A stretch of 64,000 bases of DNA from Pseudomethylobacillus aquaticus (GTDB lineage Bacteria > Pseudomonadota > Gammaproteobacteria > Burkholderiales > Methylophilaceae): the NCBI RefSeq assembly GCF_003730115.1, contig NZ_RJVP01000006.1, forward strand, positions 62,001 through 126,000. Direction: 5' to 3'. Position 1 is the first letter of the stretch; every line of letters begins with the position of its first letter. Positions 25,199 to 33,678 of the stretch are shown here, piece after piece. The position numbers and the translations under genes are program-made. The notes beneath the pieces are model-generated. The model worked only from the letters and a program-made list of their open reading frames with translations, was not told the origin of the DNA and ran no database searches.

Positions 25199-25567
25199 AT
25201 GCGATTACTGCTCTACATCCTGCCGGTTGCCCTGTTGGTGGCCTATAGCCAGCTGATGGTGAAATGGCGCTCAAGCCAGATCGTGATGCCATCGACCGGC
25301 CAGGATTGGCCAGAACGGCTGCTGGGTTATTTTTCCGACCCGTTCATCGTCTCCGCTTATGCAGCGGCACTGTTCAGTGCCCTGCTCTGGCTGGTGGTCG
25401 TGACACGCATCCCGCTGTCAGTCGGTTTCCCTGTCTATATAGGCAGCGCTTTTCTGCTGGTCATGGCCGGCAGCGTGCTTATCCTGGGTGAACAGTTGAA
25501 CCTGGCCAAACTGCTGGCAGCTGGCTTGATCCTGGTGGGCATCGTCATCATGAGTCAGCAGCAATGA
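25199..25567 (+). CDS. 4-TM EamA/SMR-type protein, ArnE/ArnF-like flippase subunit
   Basis: 122 residues with four membrane segments. The ending SAFLLVMAGSVLILGEQLN with a following hydrophobic helix is typical of the small EamA/SMR proteins that flip undecaprenyl-phosphate sugars (ArnE/F). It starts 1 bp after the acetyltransferase stop and overlaps the methyltransferase by four bases (ATGA). It probably moves the lipid-linked sugar made by the GtrB-like enzyme across the inner membrane. Confidence 0.75.
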   Translation: MRLLLYILPVALLVAYSQLMVKWRSSQIVMPSTGQDWPERLLGYFSDPFIVSAYAAALFSALLWLVVVTRIPLSVGFPVYIGSAFLLVMAGSVLILGEQLNLAKLLAAGLILVGIVIMSQQQ

Positions 25568-26511
25568 GCGCACCGGCGATAGAAGCTAGGGCGCGGCAGC
25601 TTGCCAAAAACAGTGCAGACAACCGTGCCGGGAGCAAGGCTGTGAACGACATAGCCCACTGGCTGGCAGCGCTGCGGCTACATATCCTGTCTAGCGAGCC
25701 TGCCCTGCTGGCGATGTTTGATCTGTATGCGGCGGAAGCGCGTTTCGGACGCCACTTCATTGAGGAGGATCTGCGTGCGCTGCGTGTCGGCAGCGCCATA
25801 CTTGAAGTGGGTGCAGGCGCCCTGCTGCTCAGCACTCAGCTGGTAAGGGAGGGTTATGCCGTCACGGCACTGGAACCCACGGGCCATGGCTTCGGCCATT
25901 TTGCACGGCTGCGTGGCAGGGTGCTGGAATACAGCAAGGCACAGGCTTGCTGCCCGGTGTTGCTGGAGATAGAAGCAGAACAGTTGGATAGTCGCCTAGG
26001 CTTCGATCTCTGTTTCTCCATCAATGTGATGGAGCATGTCAGTGCGGTGGAGCGTGTGATCGAGCGCGTGACAGGCAGCTTGAAGCCTGGAGCCAGCTAC
26101 CACTTCACCTGCCCTAACTATCTGTTCCCCTATGAGCCCCATTTCAACATCCCCACCCTGTTCTGCAAGGCTTGGACCGAACGGCTGTTCTCGCGGCGTA
26201 TCAGCACCCATCCAGCGCTGGACGACCCGGCCGGTCTGTGGCGCTCGCTGAACTGGATCACGGTCACGCAAGTCAGGCGCACCGTGCGACGCGACCCAGC
26301 GCTGCGGGTGCGTTTCCAGCGTTCGCTGCTCGTACGCATGCTGGCACGCGCTGCCAGTGACGCGCAATTCTCTGCACGACGTTCCACCTGGCTGGTCGCC
26401 CTGCTGCGTGGGCTACACTTTTTGCAGCTGCATAGGCTGGCTGCGTTCATCCCGGCTACTTTGCAACCGGTGATGGATTGCCGGATCACCCGTATCACTC
26501 CACCAAACTAG
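25564..26511 (+). CDS. SAM-dependent methyltransferase
   Basis: 315 residues with a class I SAM-binding motif ILEVGAGALLLSTQL (about residues 79-93) and a second acidic strand ending TALEP. Motif IV-like text FDLCFSINVMEHV and GASYHFTCPNYLFPYEP fits methyltransferases acting on sugars or lipid-linked glycans. ATGA overlap with the preceding gene. The substrate is unknown; a glycan is expected from context. Confidence 0.8.
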   Translation: MSAPAIEARARQLAKNSADNRAGSKAVNDIAHWLAALRLHILSSEPALLAMFDLYAAEARFGRHFIEEDLRALRVGSAILEVGAGALLLSTQLVREGYAVTALEPTGHGFGHFARLRGRVLEYSKAQACCPVLLEIEAEQLDSRLGFDLCFSINVMEHVSAVERVIERVTGSLKPGASYHFTCPNYLFPYEPHFNIPTLFCKAWTERLFSRRISTHPALDDPAGLWRSLNWITVTQVRRTVRRDPALRVRFQRSLLVRMLARAASDAQFSARRSTWLVALLRGLHFLQLHRLAAFIPATLQPVMDCRITRITPPN

Positions 26512-26523
26512 CGTACAACTCTC

Positions 26524-27135
26524 ATGCAGATCACCACCGGATTTCGTCGCCTGCTCAGCCACCCGCGCCTGTATGACGCCTTTCAGGACCTGATGGGCGC
26601 GCGCAGCATACGCCGTGACCTGGTCACACGGTATCTGCGCCCTGCCGCTGGCCATCGCATGCTGGACATAGGCTGCGGTACCGCACGCATCCTCGATTTC
26701 CTGCCCGATATCGACTACCACGGCTTTGACCCCAGCCCGCCTTATATCGCCGAAGCGCGTCGTCGCTACCCTGCGCAGGGCCGGTTCTCTTGCGCCATGG
26801 TAGAACAGGCGACGCTGGCTGATATCGAGCAGTTCGACCTGGTGCTGGCGTTTGGTGTGCTACATCACCTGGACGATGCACAAGCACACCAGCTGATGCA
26901 GCTCGCCTACACGGCACTCAAGCCTGGTGGCCGCCTGATCACCATAGACCCTTGCTATGCCCATGGCCAGCATCCCGTGGCGCGCTATCTGATCCGCCGT
27001 GACCGCGGCCAGAACGTACGCACATCGGCTGCTTATCAATCCATCGCCAATAGCGTGTTCCGCCAACAGCGCGGTGAACTCAAACACCGGCGCTGGATCC
27101 CCTATACCCACTGGATGATGGAGTGCCAGCGATGA
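26524..27135 (+). CDS. SAM-dependent methyltransferase
   Basis: 203 residues, class I methyltransferase. Motif I is MLDIGCGTARILDFL, followed by YHGFDPSPPYI and the motif IV/V run FDLVLAFGVLHHLDD and LKPGGRLITIDP. It is translationally coupled to wecE (ATGA). Likely methylates the same glycan as its neighbour or a related position; the exact role is unknown. Confidence 0.85.
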   Translation: MQITTGFRRLLSHPRLYDAFQDLMGARSIRRDLVTRYLRPAAGHRMLDIGCGTARILDFLPDIDYHGFDPSPPYIAEARRRYPAQGRFSCAMVEQATLADIEQFDLVLAFGVLHHLDDAQAHQLMQLAYTALKPGGRLITIDPCYAHGQHPVARYLIRRDRGQNVRTSAAYQSIANSVFRQQRGELKHRRWIPYTHWMMECQR

Positions 27136-28313
27136 AGATCCCGTTCAACAAACCGTACATGACAGGCAAAGAGCTGTTCTATATCGCCGAAGCACACTTC
27201 AACGGCATGCTGGCGGGGGATGGGCCTTACACCAAGCGCTGCCACCAATGGCTGGAAGCACGCACGGGCAGCAAGAAAGCCTTGCTGACCCACTCCTGTA
27301 CCGCCGCACTGGAAATGGCCGCCATCCTGGCCGACATCCAGCCGGGTGACGAAGTCATCATGCCCTCATACACCTTTGTCTCCACCGCCAATGCCTTCGT
27401 GCTGCGTGGCGGTGTGCCGGTGTTTGTGGACATACGCCCGGATACGCTCAACATCGACGAGCGCCTGATCGAAGCCGCCATCACGCCCAGGACCCGCGCC
27501 ATCGTGCCTGTGCATTACGCTGGCGTGGGCTGCGAGATGGACACCATCATGGACATCGCCAACCGTCACGGGCTGCTGGTGATCGAGGACGCCGCGCAAG
27601 GCGTGATGGCCAGCTACAAAGGCAGGCCACTGGGCAGCATAGGCCACATGGGCACCTATTCCTTTCACGAGACCAAGAACGTGATCTCCGGCGAAGGCGG
27701 CGCACTGTTGATCAACGACCGCCGTTTTATCGAGCGCGCCGAGATCATCCGCGAAAAAGGCACCAATCGCAGCCAGTTCTTCCGTGGCGAAGTGGATAAA
27801 TACAGCTGGGTGGATATCGGCTCCTCCTACCTGCCGGGCGAACTCATCGCCGCTTTTTTATGGGCGCAACTGGAGAACGCCGAAGCCATCACCAAGACAC
27901 GCATGGAACAGTGGCAGCATTACCACTACGCCTTGTCGCCACTGGAACAGGCTGGCCTGCTGCGCCGTCCCATCATTCCTGCTCACTGCAAGCAAAATGG
28001 GCACATGTATTACCTGCTGCTCAACTCGCTGGAGCAGCGTACACAGCTGATCGATCAGCTCAAGGCCTTGCATATCCACCCGGTGTTCCATTACGTGCCG
28101 CTACACAATGCGCCAGCAGGCAAACAATATGCGCGCTGTCATGGCCAGCTGACGTATACCGAACAACTCTCGGAACGTCTGGTACGCCTGCCGATGTGGG
28201 TGGGCATGCACGCCGAACTGGAACGCGTGATCGACGCGGTCAGCCTCAACGTCGCTGGCACAACATTGGCTGTTAAAAACAACCCAAACGGGTTAATCCA
28301 TGCGCAACATTAG
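27132..28313 (+). CDS. wecE: dTDP-4-amino-4,6-dideoxygalactose transaminase
   Basis: 393 residues of the DegT/DnrJ/EryC1 PLP family. It closely matches the enterobacterial WecE pattern in long blocks such as PGDEVIMPSYTFVSTANAF, IVPVHYAGVGCEMDTIM and REKGTNRSQFFRG. The Schiff-base lysine is in SFHETKNV (around residue 184). It converts dTDP-4-keto-6-deoxyglucose to dTDP-Fuc4N. The ATG at 27132 overlaps the preceding stop and is preferred to an upstream GTG at 27123. RmlA/RmlB are not in the window. Confidence 0.92.
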   Translation: MKIPFNKPYMTGKELFYIAEAHFNGMLAGDGPYTKRCHQWLEARTGSKKALLTHSCTAALEMAAILADIQPGDEVIMPSYTFVSTANAFVLRGGVPVFVDIRPDTLNIDERLIEAAITPRTRAIVPVHYAGVGCEMDTIMDIANRHGLLVIEDAAQGVMASYKGRPLGSIGHMGTYSFHETKNVISGEGGALLINDRRFIERAEIIREKGTNRSQFFRGEVDKYSWVDIGSSYLPGELIAAFLWAQLENAEAITKTRMEQWQHYHYALSPLEQAGLLRRPIIPAHCKQNGHMYYLLLNSLEQRTQLIDQLKALHIHPVFHYVPLHNAPAGKQYARCHGQLTYTEQLSERLVRLPMWVGMHAELERVIDAVSLNVAGTTLAVKNNPNGLIHAQH

Positions 28314-28331
28314 GCACAAAGATGGCAGCGG

Positions 28332-28369
28332 TGGCTATAAATAACCAGATATCCGGTTCACTACAACCA
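28332..28369. promoter_or_regulatory. tandem palindrome pair (module B)
   Basis: TGGCT-N6-AACCA at 28332-28347 and CGGTT-N6-AACCA at 28354-28369, with centres 22 bp apart. The nearer centre is about 83 bp upstream of the sigma54 -24 GG at 28444. Confidence 0.7.
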
Positions 28370-28383
28370 TCCGTTTTGCCATT

Positions 28384-28424
28384 AGCGCTTGTGTCGCGAC
28401 ATATCGCCATGCAAAACAAGCGCT
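28384..28424. repeat. inverted repeat between operator and sigma54 promoter
   Basis: AGCGCTTGT at 28384-28392 and its exact reverse complement at 28416-28424, 23 bp apart. It lies in the space where a DNA-bending protein or a second regulator would bind. Confidence 0.55.
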
Positions 28425-28442
28425 TGCAATGCTTTAATGCCA

Positions 28443-28458
28443 CGGCATATTTATTGCA
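28443..28458 (+). promoter_or_regulatory. sigma54 promoter of the glycosyltransferase-tadE-cpaB operon
   Basis: CGGCAT-N5-TTGCA with exactly 10 bp between GG and GC. Only about 25 nt of leader would precede the ATG at 28495. Confidence 0.7.
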
Positions 28459-28494
28459 CCAAATGCCTGTTAGCTTATCTTGAGCAGAACCAGC

Positions 28495-29190
28495 ATGATC
28501 CGTGTCTTCATCGGCTTTGACCCGCGCGAAACCGCCGCCTTTGCGGTGCTGTCCCACAGCATCCATCAGCGTGCCAGCGAGCCCGTGTGCATCGCACCGG
28601 TGATGCTGTCGCAGTTGAAAGGCATCTACCGACGCGAGTTGAACCCGCTGCAATCCACCGAATTCTCGTTCTCGCGCTTTCTGGTGCCTTACCTGTCCGC
28701 TTATGAAGGCTGGAGCATCTTCATGGACTGCGACATGCTGATGCAGGATGACATCGCGCAACTGTGGGCGATGCGTGATGAGCGCTATGCGGTGCAATGT
28801 GTGCAACACGACCACAAACCGCGTGAAGACACCAAGTTCCTGGGCGCAGTCCAAACCAGATACCAGAAGAAGAACTGGTCCAGCGTGATGCTGTTCAACA
28901 ACGCGCGCTGCAAGCAACTCACCCCGGATTACGTCAACACGGCCAGCGGCCTGGAACTGCACCAGTTCAAGTGGCTGGCAGACGACGCCGAGATCGGTGC
29001 CCTGCCGCAACGCTGGAACCATCTGGTGGGCTACACCCCGCCAGACCCGGATGCCGCGCTGGTGCACTTCACCTCGGGTGGCCCCTACTTCAATGAATAC
29101 GCCCAGTGTGAACACAGTGACACCTGGCGCGATACCCGCGAACAGATGCTGACCGTGGTGCAACGCGCGGCAAAATCCGCAGCGGCCTGA
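28495..29190 (+). CDS. glycosyltransferase (GT-A fold, GT8-like)
   Basis: 231 residues. It starts IRVFIGFDPRETAAFAVL and has the metal-binding DxD in WSIFMDCDMLMQDD (about residue 78), as in GT8-type enzymes. The ATG at 28495 fits the family start better than an upstream TTG at 28480. It is the first gene of an operon whose next two genes encode Tad pilus parts, so the pilin-like proteins themselves are candidate acceptors. Confidence 0.78.
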   Translation: MIRVFIGFDPRETAAFAVLSHSIHQRASEPVCIAPVMLSQLKGIYRRELNPLQSTEFSFSRFLVPYLSAYEGWSIFMDCDMLMQDDIAQLWAMRDERYAVQCVQHDHKPREDTKFLGAVQTRYQKKNWSSVMLFNNARCKQLTPDYVNTASGLELHQFKWLADDAEIGALPQRWNHLVGYTPPDPDAALVHFTSGGPYFNEYAQCEHSDTWRDTREQMLTVVQRAAKSAAA

Positions 29191-29200
29191 AACCACACCC

Positions 29201-30583
29201 ATGATCACGGCTCATATCAACCATTGCAAGCGCAGGTCTCAGCATGGCCAGGCCATGGTGGAATACGCCATTCTGCTGGTGGTGGCGTTTCTGTTCATGT
29301 TTGGCGCAGCTGAACTCACTTCGGCGGGGTTCAATTCCTACAAGACCTCGGAAGGTGCGAAAGCGGGAGCAGTCGAATACGTTGGTCTACTGAATGTCTT
29401 TGGTGGCTCCTTAAGCAAACTCAATCAAAAGATCGAGGATATCGACAGGAGCGGCGGCTCACTTGACCAACTAGAAGATGACACACCTCAAGATCTGGAC
29501 GGTAATGGTACGAATGATGAACTGGAACGCTATCTCACTGTGCTGGAAGCGGAACTCGGTCCGTTAACTGTTGAGATTATTGACGATCTGTTGAACGGAT
29601 TGCACGAAGACCTGCTGCCACTGCTACCCAGCAACATCTATAACCTGAAAGTAGAATTACTCAAGACCAAAAAAGCGGCTCTGCTACTTGCTGCCAACCC
29701 TATCGAACTAGCGGATCATGACCCGGCAACCAGTAATCTGATCAGCTCACCTCAATGCGTCGGCGATGATTACGATGATGGGCTAGGCAATCGGTTTGTA
29801 GACCCGAACCGCTATCTTGAACGCTACATTGAAGGCGAGAGCACACTGATTTATCTGTTCAATCCGCTCCCAATTGATATTGAAAGTTGCATGGGCGTAG
29901 ATGATGCACGTGATGGCTTGAGTAGAATCAGCATCTTGGTGGGTGGCTATTATGATCGCGATAATCCAGATTTAAATGTGCCCGGCCTGCCTAAACTGAA
30001 TCAGGCCATGTATTCGCAATACGTCAAAGTATGTTTGGAAGGTAACGACTACGCATTGGATCAGGCATGTTCAAATGGCATGCTGCTGTTAAAGCCACCT
30101 GGTAAGCTGTGCTTGTCAGATGATGCTGATTCAGAAGGCTGCCCCGACAGTTATAACGATGCAGACCGGCCAATCACGGGTTACTATTTTTTTGGTGGTG
30201 ACACCACGCCTGAACTGGCTGCTACCTTCAGACCAACGTTCCAGATCGAATGTAACAATGAAGGCTTTACCAGTGATTTGGTGATGACGGAAAGTTGTCT
30301 GGTTGGCCCCCTGTTCAGCCTGCGCATCCACACCCGCTACCGCTATGTGTTCGACTCCTTTGTTCCCTTCGGTGCAGCAGAGATGAACGATGAATCGCTG
30401 ATCCCGTATTACTACAACCCCGGTCGCATGGGGAAAAGTGGCTCCAACAACCTGGTCGGCGCTGCGGGCAGCGAGCTTGGCCCGGTAGGTGACACCGGCC
30501 TGCCCACGATCAAACCTTTCCGCGACTTCCGTGGCTGCCACGAAGTTGACCTATCCACCAACCAGATAAGCGCTTGCAACTAA
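29201..30583 (+). CDS. TadE-like pseudopilin with large extracellular domain
   Basis: 460 residues. The N-terminus has G16 followed by QAMVEYAILLVVAFLFMFGAA, the same G-Q-x-MVEY cleavage and assembly signature as the Flp pilin at 16490, so the same prepilin peptidase should process it. The remaining 400 residues are acidic, have several cysteines, and show no domain I recognise. This is much longer than the usual TadE of 150-200 residues. It could be a minor pilin or tip adhesin. It lies 10 bp after the glycosyltransferase gene and 3 bp before cpaB. Confidence 0.75.
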   Translation: MITAHINHCKRRSQHGQAMVEYAILLVVAFLFMFGAAELTSAGFNSYKTSEGAKAGAVEYVGLLNVFGGSLSKLNQKIEDIDRSGGSLDQLEDDTPQDLDGNGTNDELERYLTVLEAELGPLTVEIIDDLLNGLHEDLLPLLPSNIYNLKVELLKTKKAALLLAANPIELADHDPATSNLISSPQCVGDDYDDGLGNRFVDPNRYLERYIEGESTLIYLFNPLPIDIESCMGVDDARDGLSRISILVGGYYDRDNPDLNVPGLPKLNQAMYSQYVKVCLEGNDYALDQACSNGMLLLKPPGKLCLSDDADSEGCPDSYNDADRPITGYYFFGGDTTPELAATFRPTFQIECNNEGFTSDLVMTESCLVGPLFSLRIHTRYRYVFDSFVPFGAAEMNDESLIPYYYNPGRMGKSGSNNLVGAAGSELGPVGDTGLPTIKPFRDFRGCHEVDLSTNQISACN

Positions 30584-30586
30584 ACC

Positions 30587-31555
30587 ATGGCACAACAGAA
30601 CACCGCACGCATCCGTCAGAAAAAGCGCCAGCAACTGATCCTGGTCCTCATTATGCTACTGCTGATGGGAGGTGGCGCTTATGCCTTCATGGGCATGCAG
30701 AAAAAGCCCGCGCCAGTACAGGCGCAGCGCCCGGCTGGCTACATCGCCATCCCCAAGGTCACGCGTGACATCGCCATTGGTGGCCGCATTTCCAGCAATC
30801 TGATCCGTATCTCCTTCGTGCCGCCAGAGCGGGTGCCCAGCGATGCCCTGATCGCGCCAGACCAGTACATAGGCCGTTATGTGACACGTTCCATCCCTGC
30901 GGGTGATTATCTGCGTGAATCCGATGTGGCAGTTTCTGGTGCGCCGGGTACCTATTCCGGCCTGGCAAAAACCGGCTACCGTGTGGTGGTGCTAAGTGCG
31001 GCGATGTTCCCTGGCTCCATTTTCTCGCTGAAAGTAGGCGATCGCATCGATCTGCTTTCTATCGGTCGCCCGACCGGTGCAGGCAATGCAGCCAATCTGC
31101 CACCTGCACTACCGCCTAGTGTAGCTGGCACGCAACCCGGCGCAGGCCGTGCTGAACGGCAGCGTGCCATGCAAGCTGCAGGTGCTGGTCGCGGGCTGGC
31201 TGCAGATGCCACCAGCGCCACCCTGGTTGCCGAGAATGCCGAGGTGATGGCGATCCCCATCCCCAATCAGCGCCGGGGCCGCAACCGGAACACCGCGCTG
31301 GATACCGAGTTCATCGTGTTGCAGATGCTGCCTCAGGACGCTCATGTCACCACCTTGGCGGCAGCCACTGGCGCCAATATGCGCTATGTATTTCGCCCCT
31401 TCAACGATGAAATGCGCCTGACCGAAAGTAAGCCGCTGGAACCTACCACGCGCATGCCTAGAGCCAAGGCTGACCCCAACACTGTCATGATGATCTACGG
31501 CACCGAAGCACAGGCACAAAGCGCCTTCATGCATCCCGAAGTCTACAGCCGCTAA
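30587..31555 (+). CDS. cpaB: Tad pilus assembly protein CpaB/RcpC
   Basis: 322 residues. One N-terminal membrane anchor (about 16-36) is followed by an SAF-type domain (about 45-115, with VTRDIAIGGRISSNLI and YVTRSIPAGDYLRESDV) and the RcpC/CpaB core domain beginning VVVLSAAMFPGSIFSLKVGDRIDLL. RcpC is periplasmic and thought to work with the secretin RcpA/CpaC in gating or stabilising the outer-membrane pore. Last gene of the operon; a hairpin follows. Confidence 0.9.
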   Translation: MAQQNTARIRQKKRQQLILVLIMLLLMGGGAYAFMGMQKKPAPVQAQRPAGYIAIPKVTRDIAIGGRISSNLIRISFVPPERVPSDALIAPDQYIGRYVTRSIPAGDYLRESDVAVSGAPGTYSGLAKTGYRVVVLSAAMFPGSIFSLKVGDRIDLLSIGRPTGAGNAANLPPALPPSVAGTQPGAGRAERQRAMQAAGAGRGLAADATSATLVAENAEVMAIPIPNQRRGRNRNTALDTEFIVLQMLPQDAHVTTLAAATGANMRYVFRPFNDEMRLTESKPLEPTTRMPRAKADPNTVMMIYGTEAQAQSAFMHPEVYSR

Positions 31556-31580
31556 AACCGAAACTCCCCAAGCCTAAAGA

Positions 31581-31614
31581 AACCAGCCCCGGCGATGTCA
31601 TGCCGGGACTGGTT
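31581..31614. terminator. hairpin between cpaB and the ABC permease
   Basis: AACCAGCCCCGGC and GCCGGGACTGGTT form a 13-bp stem with one mismatch and an 8-nt loop, 26 nt after cpaB. No T-run follows, so termination may be partial. No gene is seen in 31556-31714. Confidence 0.55.
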
Positions 31615-31714
31615 CATTGCGAGTAGCCGTTATCGAAGTGATGTTGCAGGTGGTGATCGGCGATGGCTATCAATGCCGGAAGCATCCAGCAGTCCGATCA
31701 ACTCGGCTGGTTTT

Positions 31715-32875
31715 CTAATCCAGCGTGTGCTGCATGCGCCGGGCAGTGCAGTAAAGCATCAGCGCTGACAATGCGATGCAGGCAGCGCTGGCTTGCAGTC
31801 CTTGCATCAGGCTGACCGGAGTGCCCGCCAGCACGGCCAGTATCATCTGGTTCTGTGACACGACCGGCAGCCAGGCATGCCAGCCCGCCTGTCCTGCCGC
31901 GTCGAATTGCACCATCAGCGGCAATACCGAAGACAGCAGCACCACGCCGGTGGCGCCCAGTTGCGCTTGACGTACGCTGCGCGACACCATGCCTATCCAC
32001 ATCAGCACGGCCCCATACAGCAGTACCAGCGGCACAACAGCGGCATAGCATCGCCAGGCTTCACGTTGACCAAAGGCCAGCATGGCGCGCAGCGTTTCGC
32101 TGTGCATCATGGCCTGTGCGGGCAAAAAGCTGAACACGGCCAAACCACTCACCAGCGCCCCTACCAGCACGATCGCAAACCATTTGCCCAGCACCAGCTG
32201 CAGCGTGCTGACCGGTGTGACCCGCACCGGTGCCAATGTGCCGCGCTCACGCTCGCCAGCAGTGGCGTCGATGGCGGCTGACCACAGGCCATACAGCGCC
32301 GCCAGGATCAGAAAGAACGGCAGCATACCGAACACGCGTGACACATCGGCACGCGCACTGGCCAGATCGATCTCTTCGATCTTGAGCGTGTCATAGCTGC
32401 CTGCATGCACGCCGCGCAACAGCAGCTTGAGTTGCGCGCGCTCACTGGCATAGCCACGCAGCCAGCGCTTCAGGCGGCTGACGCCGGCATTGGCGCGCCC
32501 ATTGCCGGAATGACTGACCAGCTCCAGCGTCAGCGGCTGATCCTGCTGCCAGGCCACCTCGAAGCCCGGTGGCACGAGCAGCACCGGGTCGGCCAGCTTG
32601 CCTGAGGCCAGTTGTGCGCGGAAATCGGCTGGTGCCTCCTCCAGCGTCACCGTTTCACGTGTCAGGTAGTCCGCGAGCGAGGGCGCATGGTCTATGCCTT
32701 GCACCAGCACGATACGGCGCTCGGCACGCGCCTCGAAACTGGCCAGGCTGTTGGTGATCATGATCAGCAGCAGCGGGCCGGAGAGCACGGTCACCAGGAT
32801 CACCAGCAACAAGGAGCGCCAGTCTCGCAGGGTGTCGAGCAGCTCTTTGGCACACACGGTACGGATACCTTGCAT
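31715..32875 (-). CDS. ABC-2 type transporter permease (NatB-like)
   Basis: 386 residues. One membrane segment near residues 20-40 is followed by a large extracytoplasmic domain (about 45-180) and five C-terminal membrane segments from about 185. The TAGERERGTLAPVRVTPVS motif is the cytosolic coupling sequence of ABC-2/NatB permeases. It forms a pair with the preceding ATPase gene (the stop and start share a base). It ends the 13-kb leftward operon. The substrate is unknown. Confidence 0.82.
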   Translation of the reverse strand: MQGIRTVCAKELLDTLRDWRSLLLVILVTVLSGPLLLIMITNSLASFEARAERRIVLVQGIDHAPSLADYLTRETVTLEEAPADFRAQLASGKLADPVLLVPPGFEVAWQQDQPLTLELVSHSGNGRANAGVSRLKRWLRGYASERAQLKLLLRGVHAGSYDTLKIEEIDLASARADVSRVFGMLPFFLILAALYGLWSAAIDATAGERERGTLAPVRVTPVSTLQLVLGKWFAIVLVGALVSGLAVFSFLPAQAMMHSETLRAMLAFGQREAWRCYAAVVPLVLLYGAVLMWIGMVSRSVRQAQLGATGVVLLSSVLPLMVQFDAAGQAGWHAWLPVVSQNQMILAVLAGTPVSLMQGLQASAACIALSALMLYCTARRMQHTLD

Positions 32876-33678
32876 CAGCCCGGTTGTCCTGTCAGTGTCA
32901 CGAAAGCCTCTTCCAGATCAGGCGCATGGGCGCGTGCACACAACTCCGGCACGCTGCCGCTATCCGCCACACGCCCCTGGGCGATCAGCACCACCTCATC
33001 GGCCAGCTTGGCCACTTCATGCATCACATGGCTGGAAAACAGCAGGCACTTGTTGCCGCCTTCACCGCTCACCAGATAGCGCAGATAACGGCGCAGTCGC
33101 CTGACCGAAGCCAGGTCCAGGCCATTGGTGGGCTCATCCAGGATGATGATGGCGGGGTCATGGATTAGTGCGCGTGCCAAGGCTACGCGCATGCGTTCAC
33201 CCAGACTGCACGGGCCTATGGGGCGGTCCAGCAGGCGCAACAGGTCCAGCGGTTCGCTCAACTGCTGGATACGCGCTGCGATCTGCGTGTCCGTCATGCC
33301 ATGCAGGCGGCCAAAATAGCGCATGTTCTCGCGTGCGGTCAGGCGCGGATACAGGCCGCAGCCTTCGCTGTAAAAACCGAGCAGGTGGCGCGCCTGCTGC
33401 ACTGGCAAACCGGCCAGACTGAGCTGACCGGCATCCGGCAGCTGCAGCCCTGCCAGCAGGCGCAGTAACGTGGTCTTGCCTGCCCCATTCGGCCCAAGCA
33501 GCGCCGTGATCTGCCCGGGCATGGCCTGAAAACTCACATCAGACAAGGCCTGCACCCGCCTTGCGCCACGCCCATAGCCTTTATGCACATGCTGCACATC
33601 GATGCTGGCCGGGCTGCCGCCTGGGCTATCGGCTGGGCCATTGCTTGAATTGCCGACCAGCATAGCGGCATGACTCAT
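32875..33678 (-). CDS. ABC transporter ATP-binding protein
   Basis: 267 residues. Walker A is GPNGAGKTTLL, the signature region reads CSLGERMRVALARAL in place of the usual LSGGQ, and Walker B is IIILDEPTNGLDL. An H-loop histidine appears in FSSHVMHEV. The start ATG at 33678 overlaps the stop of the hydrolase-like gene (ATGA); an upstream alternative would lengthen it with non-homologous sequence. Powers the permease encoded next. Confidence 0.88.
   Translation of the reverse strand: MSHAAMLVGNSSNGPADSPGGSPASIDVQHVHKGYGRGARRVQALSDVSFQAMPGQITALLGPNGAGKTTLLRLLAGLQLPDAGQLSLAGLPVQQARHLLGFYSEGCGLYPRLTARENMRYFGRLHGMTDTQIAARIQQLSEPLDLLRLLDRPIGPCSLGERMRVALARALIHDPAIIILDEPTNGLDLASVRRLRRYLRYLVSGEGGNKCLLFSSHVMHEVAKLADEVVLIAQGRVADSGSVPELCARAHAPDLEEAFVTLTGQPG

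Noticed and set aside
28411-28428. Alternative sigma54 promoter at the AGCGCTTGCAAT core
   Set aside because: The -24 GG is missing (AA at that position); the element at 28443-28458 fits better.
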